From CAZCZZ01 sp964503335 (GTDB lineage Bacteria; Verrucomicrobiota; Kiritimatiellia; CAIVKH01): a stretch of 64,000 nt of DNA. The stretch spans positions 55,224 through 119,223 of the forward strand of contig CAZCZZ010000003.1 of the NCBI GenBank assembly GCA_964503335.1. Reading direction: 5' to 3'. A program made the translations under genes and the position numbers. Of the stretch, positions 1-7,814 are shown piece after piece (the stretch's first letter is position 1; each line of letters opens with the position of its first letter). Below the pieces are notes generated by a model that made no database searches, was not told where the DNA came from, and was given only the letters and a program-made list of their open reading frames with translations.

Positions 1-148
1 AACCGCGACCCTGGAGGTGCACCGCGACACCGGCCATGCCGACACCGCCGATGCCAAGCATGTGGATATGTCCATTGCGGGCTGACAGCAGGGCGTGGAC
101 CTCGCCCACCTCGGCGCGAAGCACCGCCAGATCAGACGACCCCTGCAT
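1..148 (-). CDS. murC: UDP-N-acetylmuramate--L-alanine ligase, N-terminal fragment
   Basis: Reading the minus strand from an ATG at 148 gives an open frame that leaves the window at base 1. Around residues 28-45 it contains HMLGIGGVGMAGVA, the Rossmann-like N-terminal nucleotide-binding loop typical of MurC (usual form HxxGIGGxGMSGxA). MurC adds L-alanine to UDP-MurNAc in the cytoplasmic steps of peptidoglycan synthesis. The start lies inside the end of murG (17-base overlap), the usual murG-murC order, so translation is probably coupled. Only about 49 codons are visible, so the ligase and ATP domains cannot be checked. The MurC assignment rests on the motif plus context. Confidence 0.85.
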   Translation of the reverse strand, partial: MQGSSDLAVLRAEVGEVHALLSARNGHIHMLGIGGVGMAGVAVHLQGRG

Positions 149-1232
149 AGTGCTCCGCCCCTGTCTTCTCAACGAGCTCCGCCAAGGCATCCGCACCGCT
201 CTTCGTGGCCCGCGCCCTGGCTGCGTCATGCAACCGCTGCAGTCGCGCACCAGAACGTGCACTATTGGCGAGGTAACCGACAAGCCACTCAGCGTTCAAG
301 TCGCGCTCCGGTATCACATCGGCCGCGCCGACTTTCTCCATCGCGCGGGCATTCAGCATCTGGTGATTGCGGACGGCAGACGGATACGGAACGAGAAGCG
401 ATGGAATTCCGAACGCCGACAGCTCGGCGCAGGTTGCCGCCCCCGCCCGGCAAATCGCTACATCGGTTGTTTCGTAAACGGAGGCCATGTCATGCACAAA
501 GCTAAACACCTCGTGCGGTACGCCAGCTTCGGAATAGACCTGCCGGACGTGGTCCACATCCCTGGTGCCCGCCAGGTGCTTCACCTTCAGGAGATGCCCG
601 CGACGATGCGCCTCGCACACAGCCTTTGTGACGATCTCGTTCAATGCGTGGGCACCACGGCTACCGCCCATGACGAGGAGTGAAAGTGCGGGATCACGCG
701 ACGGATCCCATTGATGCTTCATCGCGCGTTCCTCGAGATCTCGGCGCAGGGGCATCCCGGTCAGTTCGATTCGGCGTCCGCGAAGGTAGAAGCGCGACTC
801 ATCGAAGCACACGCCCGTCGCCGCGGCCCAACGCGAGAACAGCGAGACGGCTCTTCCAGGAATTGCGTTCGATTCATGCAGGACGAACGGAATCTTCAGC
901 TTCATCGCGGCGGAGACCGGCCCCACGGACGCATAGCTTCCCATCGCGAGCAGCACGTCCGGATTCTCCTTCCGCATGATCGCACGGCAGGCGCGGGATG
1001 CCTGGATCATGGAATACGTCGACGAAATCACCTTGATGCCCAGCCCTGTGGGCAGTCCTTGGGAGCGCACGGTGATGACAGGGCCTGACCAGCCCTTTAC
1101 GGCCGACGCCTCAACGTCCTTGCCGGCCAGCCAGAGCGTCACGTCATGGCCGCGGCGAACCAGGGCTTCTGCGGTGGCCAGCCCGGGGAAGATGTGTCCG
1201 CCGGTTCCACCACATGCGAGGGCGATCTTCAT
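132..1232 (-). CDS. murG: UDP-GlcNAc:undecaprenyl-PP-MurNAc-pentapeptide GlcNAc transferase
   Basis: 366 residues, normal MurG length. MurG converts lipid I to lipid II on the cytoplasmic face of the inner membrane. The N-terminus has the GGTGGHIFPGLA loop (residues 8-19). The middle has LAMGSYASVGPV and HESNAIPGRA, both MurG signatures in the acceptor-side domain. The C-terminal GT-B half has MGGSRGAHALN and CRAGAATCAELSAFGIPSLLVPYP, the UDP-GlcNAc-binding region; the more usual SRAGA is CRAGA here. It is the penultimate visible gene of the minus-strand envelope operon, 27 bases after a small membrane-anchored coiled-coil protein and overlapping murC. Identification is very secure. Confidence 0.97.
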   Translation of the reverse strand: MKIALACGGTGGHIFPGLATAEALVRRGHDVTLWLAGKDVEASAVKGWSGPVITVRSQGLPTGLGIKVISSTYSMIQASRACRAIMRKENPDVLLAMGSYASVGPVSAAMKLKIPFVLHESNAIPGRAVSLFSRWAAATGVCFDESRFYLRGRRIELTGMPLRRDLEERAMKHQWDPSRDPALSLLVMGGSRGAHALNEIVTKAVCEAHRRGHLLKVKHLAGTRDVDHVRQVYSEAGVPHEVFSFVHDMASVYETTDVAICRAGAATCAELSAFGIPSLLVPYPSAVRNHQMLNARAMEKVGAADVIPERDLNAEWLVGYLANSARSGARLQRLHDAARARATKSGADALAELVEKTGAEHYAGVV

Positions 1233-1259
1233 GGAGTTGCCTGCGGAAAGGCCATGGCA

Positions 1260-1799
1260 TCACATGATCGCGCGGAAAAGCATGAAGCCGATCAACAGGA
1301 CGACGACGGCCATGATGATCGCCTTGTTTCGCTGGATCTTGCGCTCATGGGTCAGCGGGCGCGATTTTCCGAAGCTGCCGCTCGACAGGTAACTGGCGAA
1401 GCGCTCGGTGTTGGGAACAACGCGACGTTTCGTATCAACGGACAGTGGCCGCTGCGTCTCTGCTACCGTTCCCAACTCTTCGGGCGCAAACAGTTCGCCC
1501 GTCGGCGGCGGCGTGCGGTTTGTCCTGCCGGCAAACGTCTTCTCCAAGGCGCGGCGCGCGCTGTCGGTCGAAGCGGTCACATCACGACTCGCCGTCGCAG
1601 GCGTCGACTGAACTGCCGGCGGAGCGTCCGATGTCTTCGGCGCGTCATACGCTGACGACACCAGCGTGGGCATTTCACCGGCGCCGGGCTTCTTCAGGAC
1701 GCGCTGCAGGCTGCGAATATCCTTCTCGATCAGCGACGACTGCTCCTGCAGCTCGCGAAGCCTGCGCTCGTACAGCGGGTTCTTCTTGTTTTCCGGCAT
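1260..1799 (-). CDS. Unknown protein with N-terminal coiled coil and C-terminal membrane anchor
   Basis: 179 residues, no family recognised. Residues about 8-40 are charged and heptad-like (ERRLRELQEQSSLIEKDI), predicting a short coiled coil. Residues 45-110 are Pro/Ser/Thr/Ala-rich linker. The extreme C-terminus is one hydrophobic helix (KAIIMAVVVLLIGFMLF), so the protein is probably tail-anchored with its bulk in the cytoplasm. It sits 15 bases after a second protein of the same plan and 27 bases before murG, which suggests a joint envelope or peptidoglycan role. That role is inference from position only. Confidence 0.75.
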   Translation of the reverse strand: MPENKKNPLYERRLRELQEQSSLIEKDIRSLQRVLKKPGAGEMPTLVSSAYDAPKTSDAPPAVQSTPATASRDVTASTDSARRALEKTFAGRTNRTPPPTGELFAPEELGTVAETQRPLSVDTKRRVVPNTERFASYLSSGSFGKSRPLTHERKIQRNKAIIMAVVVLLIGFMLFRAIM

Positions 1800-1814
1800 G
1801 CTTCTCCGTGCTCG

Positions 1815-2576
1815 CTAGATCAGGGCATTCACGTGCGCGACGTAGTACACGATCGCGATAAGGAGCAAGGTGATTACCAGCGGGAGCGTCACGCCAACAC
1901 CAACCTTCAGCCAGTAGCCGAACGTCTTCTCGGACTCGTGCGCGTAGCCGTGATCTTCAAACATAACCGTCGGGGCGGCGGCGCCGGACGGCGGGGCCGT
2001 CTTCGTCTCGCCTTTCACGGCTTCGATCTTGGCGAGCGACTTGTTGTACTCCATCCGCGTCTCTTCGATGATGCCGAGGCTGCGGACGAGGTTGTCGCGA
2101 ATCTCCTCCTCGGGCCACTCATCTTCCTTGATCTCATCGATATCGGACAGCATCGACTTGAACCGCTTACGCGTGGAGCTGAGCATCTCGACCATGCGCT
2201 GGCTTTCGACTTCCTGGCGTTCCAGGGTCACAAGGCTGCGCTTCAGGTGTTCGACGATCTCACGCTTGCCGCGCTCGTAATCCTCGTGCTTCCGCTGCAG
2301 CTCTTCGAACTGGCGCTTCTCCTGCTCAAGCTGCTCCTGGCGCTTCTTCAGGCGGTCGAGTTCCTGCTGGGCCGCCGTGGTCTGCTCGGACGCCTCGGCT
2401 TTGTGTTTCGCCATGCGGGTCAGGTTGAAGTCCGACACGGGGCGGACAGGCACTTCGTCACGCGCGCCCTGCTCGCCGAGCGTTTCCACCGGCTCGTCAC
2501 CGGGAGCCATGCGAAGCCGCTTCGCATTGTCGCGCTGCCGCACCAGGTCATCGTCAAAGAAATCCGTACCGGACAT
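1815..2576 (-). CDS. Unknown coiled-coil protein with C-terminal membrane anchor
   Basis: 253 residues, unrecognised family. Residues about 55-170 form a long acidic/basic coiled coil (for example KKRQEQLEQEKRQFEELQRK). Residues 223-250 are one strongly hydrophobic segment (VGVTLPLVITLLLIAIVYYV) followed by a few residues, so it is probably a single-pass tail-anchored protein. The N-terminus is polar with no signal peptide, placing the coiled coil in the cytoplasm. It lies between a TPR/LysM lipoprotein (gap 18 bases) and the smaller anchored coiled-coil protein (gap 15). Its position next to murG fits a scaffold for wall synthesis, but nothing in the sequence shows a catalytic function. Confidence 0.8.
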   Translation of the reverse strand: MSGTDFFDDDLVRQRDNAKRLRMAPGDEPVETLGEQGARDEVPVRPVSDFNLTRMAKHKAEASEQTTAAQQELDRLKKRQEQLEQEKRQFEELQRKHEDYERGKREIVEHLKRSLVTLERQEVESQRMVEMLSSTRKRFKSMLSDIDEIKEDEWPEEEIRDNLVRSLGIIEETRMEYNKSLAKIEAVKGETKTAPPSGAAAPTVMFEDHGYAHESEKTFGYWLKVGVGVTLPLVITLLLIAIVYYVAHVNALI

Positions 2577-2594
2577 ATCAACCTCCTGTAATCG

Positions 2595-3338
2595 CTACGT
2601 CGAGGGAATGGTCAACGTCTGTCCCACTTTCAAACTTTGTGGGGTCGTCAGAATACCTCGATTGGCCTTGTAAATCACTTCCCATTTTGACGCGTCGCCA
2701 TAGACACGCGTGGCGACACGCGACAGCGTGTCGCCCGCCTGAACCACGTAGGTCTTCACAAGCACGGGCTCGGCAGGCTTCGGCGGCGGAAGCGTCGTAT
2801 CGCGCTCGACGGCCGTTGTGGCGGGAGGCGCTGCCTGGGCCGAGGTTGCCGGAGGCACAGGCGGCGACACGGCGCGGGTTGCCTGCTGGTTCGTGAGCTG
2901 CTGCTGCAGCGTCTCGACTTCACGCTTCAGCAATGCGATCTGCTGCACGGCTTCGTTGGGACGGTCCGGAAGCGACGCCGCAAAGGAGAGCCGCGCGTGC
3001 TGGATCAAGTCCTTGACGAGGGTCGCCTTCTCCGCCGTCGGCCTCATCTCAAGGTATCGCTGGTAGTGATAGATGGCCCGCACGTAGTCTTCCTTGTGCT
3101 CATCATAGATGAAACCAAGTTCGAGGTGGGCCATGGCAAGGCCGGGCTTCCGCTCCAGGGCCTTGTTGTAGAGCTCAATCGCGGCGTCGTAGTCCGTCTC
3201 GCGCAGGCGCTCCTGCGCCTTGCGATATATGGGGTCGCGCTCGTCCCGGTTGTCGAGCGCTCCGGCGCCGCCGCAGCCCGCCATCGTTCCGAGGGCGGCT
3301 GCACAGACGGTCAGGGCAAGAAAATGTTTGCAACGCAT
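2595..3338 (-). CDS. Predicted lipoprotein with TPR repeats, coiled coil and LysM domain
   Basis: The ATG at 3338 is preferred over a TTG nine bases upstream; it gives 247 residues starting with a signal sequence that ends in a lipobox-like TMAGC. Residues about 30-110 hold TPR-type helices (YRKAQERLRETDYDAAIELY, then ALERKPGLAMAHLELGFIYD). A short coiled coil follows, then a Pro/Thr/Ala-rich linker. The last ~50 residues are a LysM domain (YVVQAGDTLSRVATRVYGD ... LKVGQTLTIP), which binds GlcNAc-containing glycans such as peptidoglycan. Its likely place is the outer membrane or periplasm, contacting the wall. It is part of the kdsB-murG run, with short gaps on both sides. Partners of the TPR part are unknown. 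Confidence 0.85.
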   Translation of the reverse strand: MRCKHFLALTVCAAALGTMAGCGGAGALDNRDERDPIYRKAQERLRETDYDAAIELYNKALERKPGLAMAHLELGFIYDEHKEDYVRAIYHYQRYLEMRPTAEKATLVKDLIQHARLSFAASLPDRPNEAVQQIALLKREVETLQQQLTNQQATRAVSPPVPPATSAQAAPPATTAVERDTTLPPPKPAEPVLVKTYVVQAGDTLSRVATRVYGDASKWEVIYKANRGILTTPQSLKVGQTLTIPST

Positions 3339-3369
3339 GCGTTCCAAGTATCACGCGACCGAGGACGCG

Positions 3370-4080
3370 TCAATCTTGGCCGAGCCCTTTCGGTGTCCTC
3401 GTCAGGAAGGAAAGAACCTTCCCCATGAGGCCGTTGATGGTGTTGTACTTATGCATGGAGGCGGAAAGGATGTCCGGCCCGGCCTGCACGTAAGTGTCCG
3501 GCACAAGTTCATGCCCGCAATGGCGCACAAGATCCGCGGCGGTTTGAGGCGTCGTTTCAAGGTGAAACTGAAGGCCGATGGCCGTGCCGCCAAGCTGGAA
3601 GGCCTGGTTCCGGCAGGCATCGTTTTCGGCCAGCAGAATTGCCCCATCGGGAAGGTCAAAGGTCTCACCATGCCAGTGGAAGACTTCAACGGATTCCGGG
3701 AAGGTGAATACGTCGCGGGAAGACGCATGAAGCCCGCGTACGGGAAACCAGCCGATCTCCTTCTTCACATTCGGATACACGCGCGCACCCATGGCGCTGG
3801 CGATGAGTTGGGCGCCAAGGCACACCCCAAGGACGGGCGTCCCTGCTTCAATGGCCTGCCGCACGAACCGCTTCTCGTCCACAAGCCAGGGCAACTCGAC
3901 TTCGTCGTTCACGCTCATGGGACCGCCCATCGCGATCACGAGATCAACGTCGCGAAGTTCAGGAAGTTGCGGCCATTCAAAGAAGCGCGTGGCGGTGATG
4001 GTGTAACCGGCCTCCATCAGCCACGGGATCATGCTGCCCGGACCCTCGAAAGGCACATGTTGAAGGACGTGCGCTCTCAC
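3370..4080 (-). CDS. Class I glutamine amidotransferase domain protein
   Basis: 236 residues forming a stand-alone GATase1 domain. The nucleophile elbow is GVCLGAQ (Cys87), and the His/Glu part of the triad is in QFHLE (His173, Glu175); IAMGGPMSV is the usual oxyanion-side motif. Such proteins hydrolyse glutamine or gamma-glutamyl compounds, or resemble GMP-synthase GATase domains without the synthetase. The specific substrate cannot be told. Its ATG overlaps the kdsB stop by four bases (ATGA), so the two are probably translationally coupled. Its role inside an LPS/peptidoglycan operon is unclear. Confidence 0.85.
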   Translation of the reverse strand: MRAHVLQHVPFEGPGSMIPWLMEAGYTITATRFFEWPQLPELRDVDLVIAMGGPMSVNDEVELPWLVDEKRFVRQAIEAGTPVLGVCLGAQLIASAMGARVYPNVKKEIGWFPVRGLHASSRDVFTFPESVEVFHWHGETFDLPDGAILLAENDACRNQAFQLGGTAIGLQFHLETTPQTAADLVRHCGHELVPDTYVQAGPDILSASMHKYNTINGLMGKVLSFLTRTPKGLGQD

Positions 4081-4826
4081 GGTCCGACAAGGCCCGCGGC
4101 GCGGAGAGCAGCTTCCGCCTTGGGCACGTCATCCGGTGTATCGACGCCAAGCCCGAAATCCTTCGTCTGCGCCACGAACATGCGCGCACCCAGATAGAGG
4201 GCGCGGAGCTGCTCAAGCTTCTCCGCTTCTTCCAGCGGACACGGCGGCGTCTTCACCAGCGTGCGGAGGAAGGAGGCCCGGTAGGCATAAATGCCGATAT
4301 GGCGCCAGTGCAGTCCACTCGCGTTCGCTCCCGGATCCCGCACGTGTGGAATCAACGAACGCGAGAAGTACATCGCGCGACCGGATTGATCCCATACCAC
4401 TTTGACGACCGCGGGATTCGCGAGGTCCTTCGGATCAGAAAGCGGCGTTGCCGCCGTGGCCATGTCCCACGACATGTCGCTCTTCATCTTCCTGCCGAGC
4501 GAATCGATCAGAGCGGGATCAATCAACGGCTCATCGCCCTGCACATTGATAACGACATCGGCGGGTACCTGCCCCAAGGCCTCGGCGATGCGATCGGTCC
4601 CCGTCGGATGATCCGACCGCGTCATCACCGCCTTGCCCCCGAATCCCTGAACGACAGACCGTATGCGTTCGTCATCGGTCGCCACGACCAGGTCGTCCAA
4701 CACCGTTGCCTTGCGCGCCCGCTCATAGACCCACTGAATCAGCGGCTTGCCGCAGAGCGTGATGAGACTTTTCCCGGGAAGCCGCGTGGACCCGTATCGC
4801 GCTGGAATAATGCCGATGATGGACAT
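4077..4826 (-). CDS. kdsB: 3-deoxy-manno-octulosonate cytidylyltransferase
   Basis: 249 residues, the typical KdsB length. KdsB activates Kdo with CTP to CMP-Kdo for the LPS inner core. Visible signatures are IPARYGSTRLPGKSL at the N-terminus (nucleotide-binding loop), VATDDERI, the Mg/CTP-binding region NVQGDEPLID, HIGIYAYR, and the C-terminal GVDTPDDVPKAEA. It lies six bases after the heptose kinase gene and overlaps the amidotransferase gene by four. Its presence is direct evidence that the organism makes Kdo-containing LPS. Confidence 0.97.
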   Translation of the reverse strand: MSIIGIIPARYGSTRLPGKSLITLCGKPLIQWVYERARKATVLDDLVVATDDERIRSVVQGFGGKAVMTRSDHPTGTDRIAEALGQVPADVVINVQGDEPLIDPALIDSLGRKMKSDMSWDMATAATPLSDPKDLANPAVVKVVWDQSGRAMYFSRSLIPHVRDPGANASGLHWRHIGIYAYRASFLRTLVKTPPCPLEEAEKLEQLRALYLGARMFVAQTKDFGLGVDTPDDVPKAEAALRAAGLVGP

Positions 4827-4832
4827 GGTGAC

Positions 4833-5837
4833 CTAGACCATGGACGCGATGTAGGCGATCAATTCTTCCTGCGTGCAGGTTGCGGTGCCGAGTTTGCCGA
4901 CGACTACGCCGGCGGCGTAGTTTGCGATCTCGGCGGCTTCGACGTGGTCGGCCCCGGCGGCGAGGGCGAGGACACAGGTCGCGATGACGGTGTCCCCTGC
5001 TCCGCTGACATCGTACACCTCACGCGCCCGAGTTGGAACGTGGCGCGGCTTTTCTTTGTCGGAGACAAGCAGCATACCGTGGGGACCGAGCGTGATCGCG
5101 AGGAAGTCCGGCTTCCATCGCTTGAGGAGAATGCGCCCGACTTCAAGCAGCGCTTTGTCCTTAAGCGGATTCGCTTCGGGCCGCGTTTCATCGCGACCAG
5201 CGCCCACGAACGCTTCCTTGCGGTTCGGCGTGGCGACCGTGATGCCGCCGACGCGCAGCCGTTCGTTATCTTTCGGGTCGAGGCCGACAGGGATTCGCTT
5301 CCGGCGCGCAGCTTTCAGGACCGTGTCGACCACGAACTGTTGGACAACCCCTTTGCCATAGTCCTCGATGATCACGCCGGAGCACTTCCGCACCTCGGCA
5401 TCGACCTTGCGCGCAAATGCCGCACGGGAAGCGCGGTTGAACGACCACGACTTCTCCCAGTCGATTCGGACGATCTGTTGCCGGTCGGCCAGCACCCGGG
5501 ACTTCACGATCGTCGGAATGTCCTGGAGCACCGTCACGCCTGCCGTGCGGATGCCATTCTGCTTGAGGATGGAAGTGAGTTCCGTCCCCGCGTCATCGCG
5601 TCCGATCACGCCGCACACGGAGGCGCCGCCGCCGAGCGCGCGAAGGTTCAGCGCGACGTTGGAAGATCCGCCGGGAACGGCCCGTTCGCGATCGACATGG
5701 ACCACCGGCACGGGTGCTTCGGGCGAGATGCGGCTGACCGACCCGTGGATGTAGCGGTCGAGCATGAGGTCGCCCACCACCAGAATGCGCTGCTTCCTGC
5801 AGCGGCGGAGTATGTCGCGTACGCGGTCAAGATTCAT
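4833..5837 (-). CDS. rfaE1: D-glycero-beta-D-manno-heptose-7-phosphate kinase (HldE N-domain type)
   Basis: 334 residues, a PfkB-family sugar kinase corresponding to the kinase half of HldE; the cytidylyl-type second domain is absent, so this is the split form. Motifs: VVGDLMLDRYIHGSVSRISP at the N-terminus, PGGSSNVALNL for sugar binding, and GAGDTVIATCVLALA near the C-terminus with the catalytic Asp. It phosphorylates heptose-7-P at C1 in the ADP-heptose pathway. Its partner adenylyltransferase (rfaE2/hldC) is not in the window. An SD-like AGGTG precedes the ATG. It is followed closely by kdsB, consistent with LPS-core sugar synthesis. Confidence 0.92.
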   Translation of the reverse strand: MNLDRVRDILRRCRKQRILVVGDLMLDRYIHGSVSRISPEAPVPVVHVDRERAVPGGSSNVALNLRALGGGASVCGVIGRDDAGTELTSILKQNGIRTAGVTVLQDIPTIVKSRVLADRQQIVRIDWEKSWSFNRASRAAFARKVDAEVRKCSGVIIEDYGKGVVQQFVVDTVLKAARRKRIPVGLDPKDNERLRVGGITVATPNRKEAFVGAGRDETRPEANPLKDKALLEVGRILLKRWKPDFLAITLGPHGMLLVSDKEKPRHVPTRAREVYDVSGAGDTVIATCVLALAAGADHVEAAEIANYAAGVVVGKLGTATCTQEELIAYIASMV

Positions 5838-5883
5838 AAGGACACCTGAATGGGCCTTACTCTTGGATTCCCAGCCGCTTGCG

Positions 5884-6681
5884 TCAATCCCGATCCTTCA
5901 CGGGCTTGACCCACAGGTCGTCGCCCGGACCGAGCACCTTGTTCAAGCTCAGGCGGATATTGGCGACCGGCACCTCGGCCATCATGCGCGCACACAGGCG
6001 GCGCTCATCCTGGCTTACCCAGAACGTGACCTTGCCCTTGCGGACAAACAGGCCCTGAAAGGCCGCTTCGGGCTCAACGCGAATGGTCTCAATCTTGCCG
6101 AAGCGGTCGAGCTTCACCGTCTCGATCTTCTTCGGCTTCACGAACACCTCGTACAGTTTCTCGTCGGCCATGATGCGATGGACCGTCGTCCCGCCGACGT
6201 TAAAGCCATCCTTCCGGAGGTAGTACATGAGTGAAATGATGTCGCGCGTGTCCTCCGCGATCGCAAATTCCTTCTTCTTGCCGCTCTTGTGGGATTCCCA
6301 TTTCGCGATCTTGTTCGCGTGGTCAAAGAGCGTGACCTCGTCCGCCCTGTACTTTCCCTCACTCAGCTTCTTCACAAACCGCAACGGTAGGAAGGTCTCT
6401 GGATCAACCAGGCTCTCGAGCAGGTCGTTCACGGGATAGATCGAATCCATGAGGCCGTAGGTCTTCGTGCGGAAGCGGATGGCGATGACCTTGCGGCCTT
6501 CGAATTCCTCCCACGACGTCGTGACGTGCGTTTGTCCGATGTCGAGGAAGCCCCACTCGATGTCGTAAATCTGTTCCTCGCCGACCTGAAACCAGAGATT
6601 CGTCGGCTGCTCGCCCTCCGCACGTGCAGGCCCCGCGCTGGTGATGATCACGAGGACGAGGACCAGCCACCGCAGCTTCAT
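5884..6681 (-). CDS. DUF3108-family exported protein
   Basis: 265 residues with a cleavable signal peptide (MKLRWLVLVLVIITSAGPARA). The mature protein matches the DUF3108 pattern: an early GEEQIYDIEWGFLDIGQ segment, repeated beta strands, and DIISLMYYLRK in the middle. DUF3108 proteins are periplasmic or outer-membrane-associated beta-rich proteins of uncertain function, common near envelope genes. The ATG overlaps the holA stop (ATGA), implying coupling, and 46 bases separate it from the heptose kinase. No catalytic residues can be proposed. Confidence 0.8.
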   Translation of the reverse strand: MKLRWLVLVLVIITSAGPARAEGEQPTNLWFQVGEEQIYDIEWGFLDIGQTHVTTSWEEFEGRKVIAIRFRTKTYGLMDSIYPVNDLLESLVDPETFLPLRFVKKLSEGKYRADEVTLFDHANKIAKWESHKSGKKKEFAIAEDTRDIISLMYYLRKDGFNVGGTTVHRIMADEKLYEVFVKPKKIETVKLDRFGKIETIRVEPEAAFQGLFVRKGKVTFWVSQDERRLCARMMAEVPVANIRLSLNKVLGPGDDLWVKPVKDRD

Positions 6682-7814
6682 GCCGCCTCCGCCGATTTGC
6701 GCTGTGGCTTGAGCCAGCGAATGATCGCGAGTTCAAGGAGTAGCTCCGGCGGAACCGAGCTGGATCGCACCTGCTCTTGCAGTGACAGGATGTCGTTCTT
6801 GAGCGAGAGCAGTTCCTGCATCGAGAACTTTGCAGCGATCTCGGCGGCTTTCGTCACGCGGAATGGATGCATCTTGCGCGGATCGGGATCAAGCATCGAC
6901 AGCATCCGATCCACCGCAGGGTCATCGCTCCACTCCGGGTTGCCGTAGCGCGCGGGCGGACGCATCCAGCGCCGCTGGATGCAGTCCTTGATAATCAACC
7001 ATTCGCGCGCGCTCTTCTCGAGGAATGTGAGCATCAGGATGGGATGCTGTCGCTGCGCCAGCAACAACCGCAACTGCTTCAAGGCTTCGCGCAGGTTTCG
7101 CTCGCCGACAAACTGCGCCAACTCCCACGGCGGAATCTCGCGCGTCGGGGCGACCATCGTGAGCACATCCTGCAGGGTCACGTCGCGGCGCTTCTGTACA
7201 TACAGATCGAGCTTCTCGACCTCCTGTCGAAGCATCCTGATGTCCGGCCCAACCCGCGCCACGAGCGCCTGACGGGCCGACTCCTCCATCCGCAAGCCGT
7301 GCTGCTGAATCAGGTCGGCCAGTGCTTCCCTCGTGAACGCGTCCGCCTCGCGAGCCTTGTCGGGCACACTGAATTCGCGCACCTCGGCAGCGGTCTGGCA
7401 GGCCTTGTAGAACGCGGAACGTTTGTCCACCGCGGGCGAACTGATGACGAGCTTCTGTCCATCCATGACGCCGCGCTTGATCTCATCGACCAGCTCGCCG
7501 ACCTTCTTTTTTACTTCCTCGTACTTTCCCGGCTCGCCGCTGCTGAGGAAGCTGGCGTCCTTCAGCCAGATCGTCTTGCCGGCGCCGAAGAAGCCGACGG
7601 TCTGGACGGCGAGAAGCGTCTTGGACACGGCATTGACGGCCTCGTCCACGGTGTCCACGGCCCCATCGATGACATCCAGGCTCAGCGACTGCTGGTCCTG
7701 CGGACACAGAGAATTCACAAGCTCCCGGCACGAGGTGGACACCTGGTCGGCATCGTCCCCGAAGACGAGAAAGACCGTCTTCGCTGTTTCCGCCTTCTTG
7801 CTACTTGTCGCCAT
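6678..7814 (-). CDS. holA: DNA polymerase III subunit delta
   Basis: 378 residues. HolA is the clamp-loader subunit that opens the beta sliding clamp. The sequence has the delta-type N-terminal AAA+-like domain without a Walker A, then the conserved stretch around VGPDIRMLRQEVEKLDLYV and the motif FVGERNLREALKQLRLLLAQRQHPI that opens the C-terminal collar domain. The ATG overlaps the end of the upstream peptidase gene by 14 bases and its stop overlaps the DUF3108 start. Delta is poorly conserved, but order and length fit; moderately high confidence. Confidence 0.85.
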   Translation of the reverse strand: MATSSKKAETAKTVFLVFGDDADQVSTSCRELVNSLCPQDQQSLSLDVIDGAVDTVDEAVNAVSKTLLAVQTVGFFGAGKTIWLKDASFLSSGEPGKYEEVKKKVGELVDEIKRGVMDGQKLVISSPAVDKRSAFYKACQTAAEVREFSVPDKAREADAFTREALADLIQQHGLRMEESARQALVARVGPDIRMLRQEVEKLDLYVQKRRDVTLQDVLTMVAPTREIPPWELAQFVGERNLREALKQLRLLLAQRQHPILMLTFLEKSAREWLIIKDCIQRRWMRPPARYGNPEWSDDPAVDRMLSMLDPDPRKMHPFRVTKAAEIAAKFSMQELLSLKNDILSLQEQVRSSSVPPELLLELAIIRWLKPQRKSAEAA

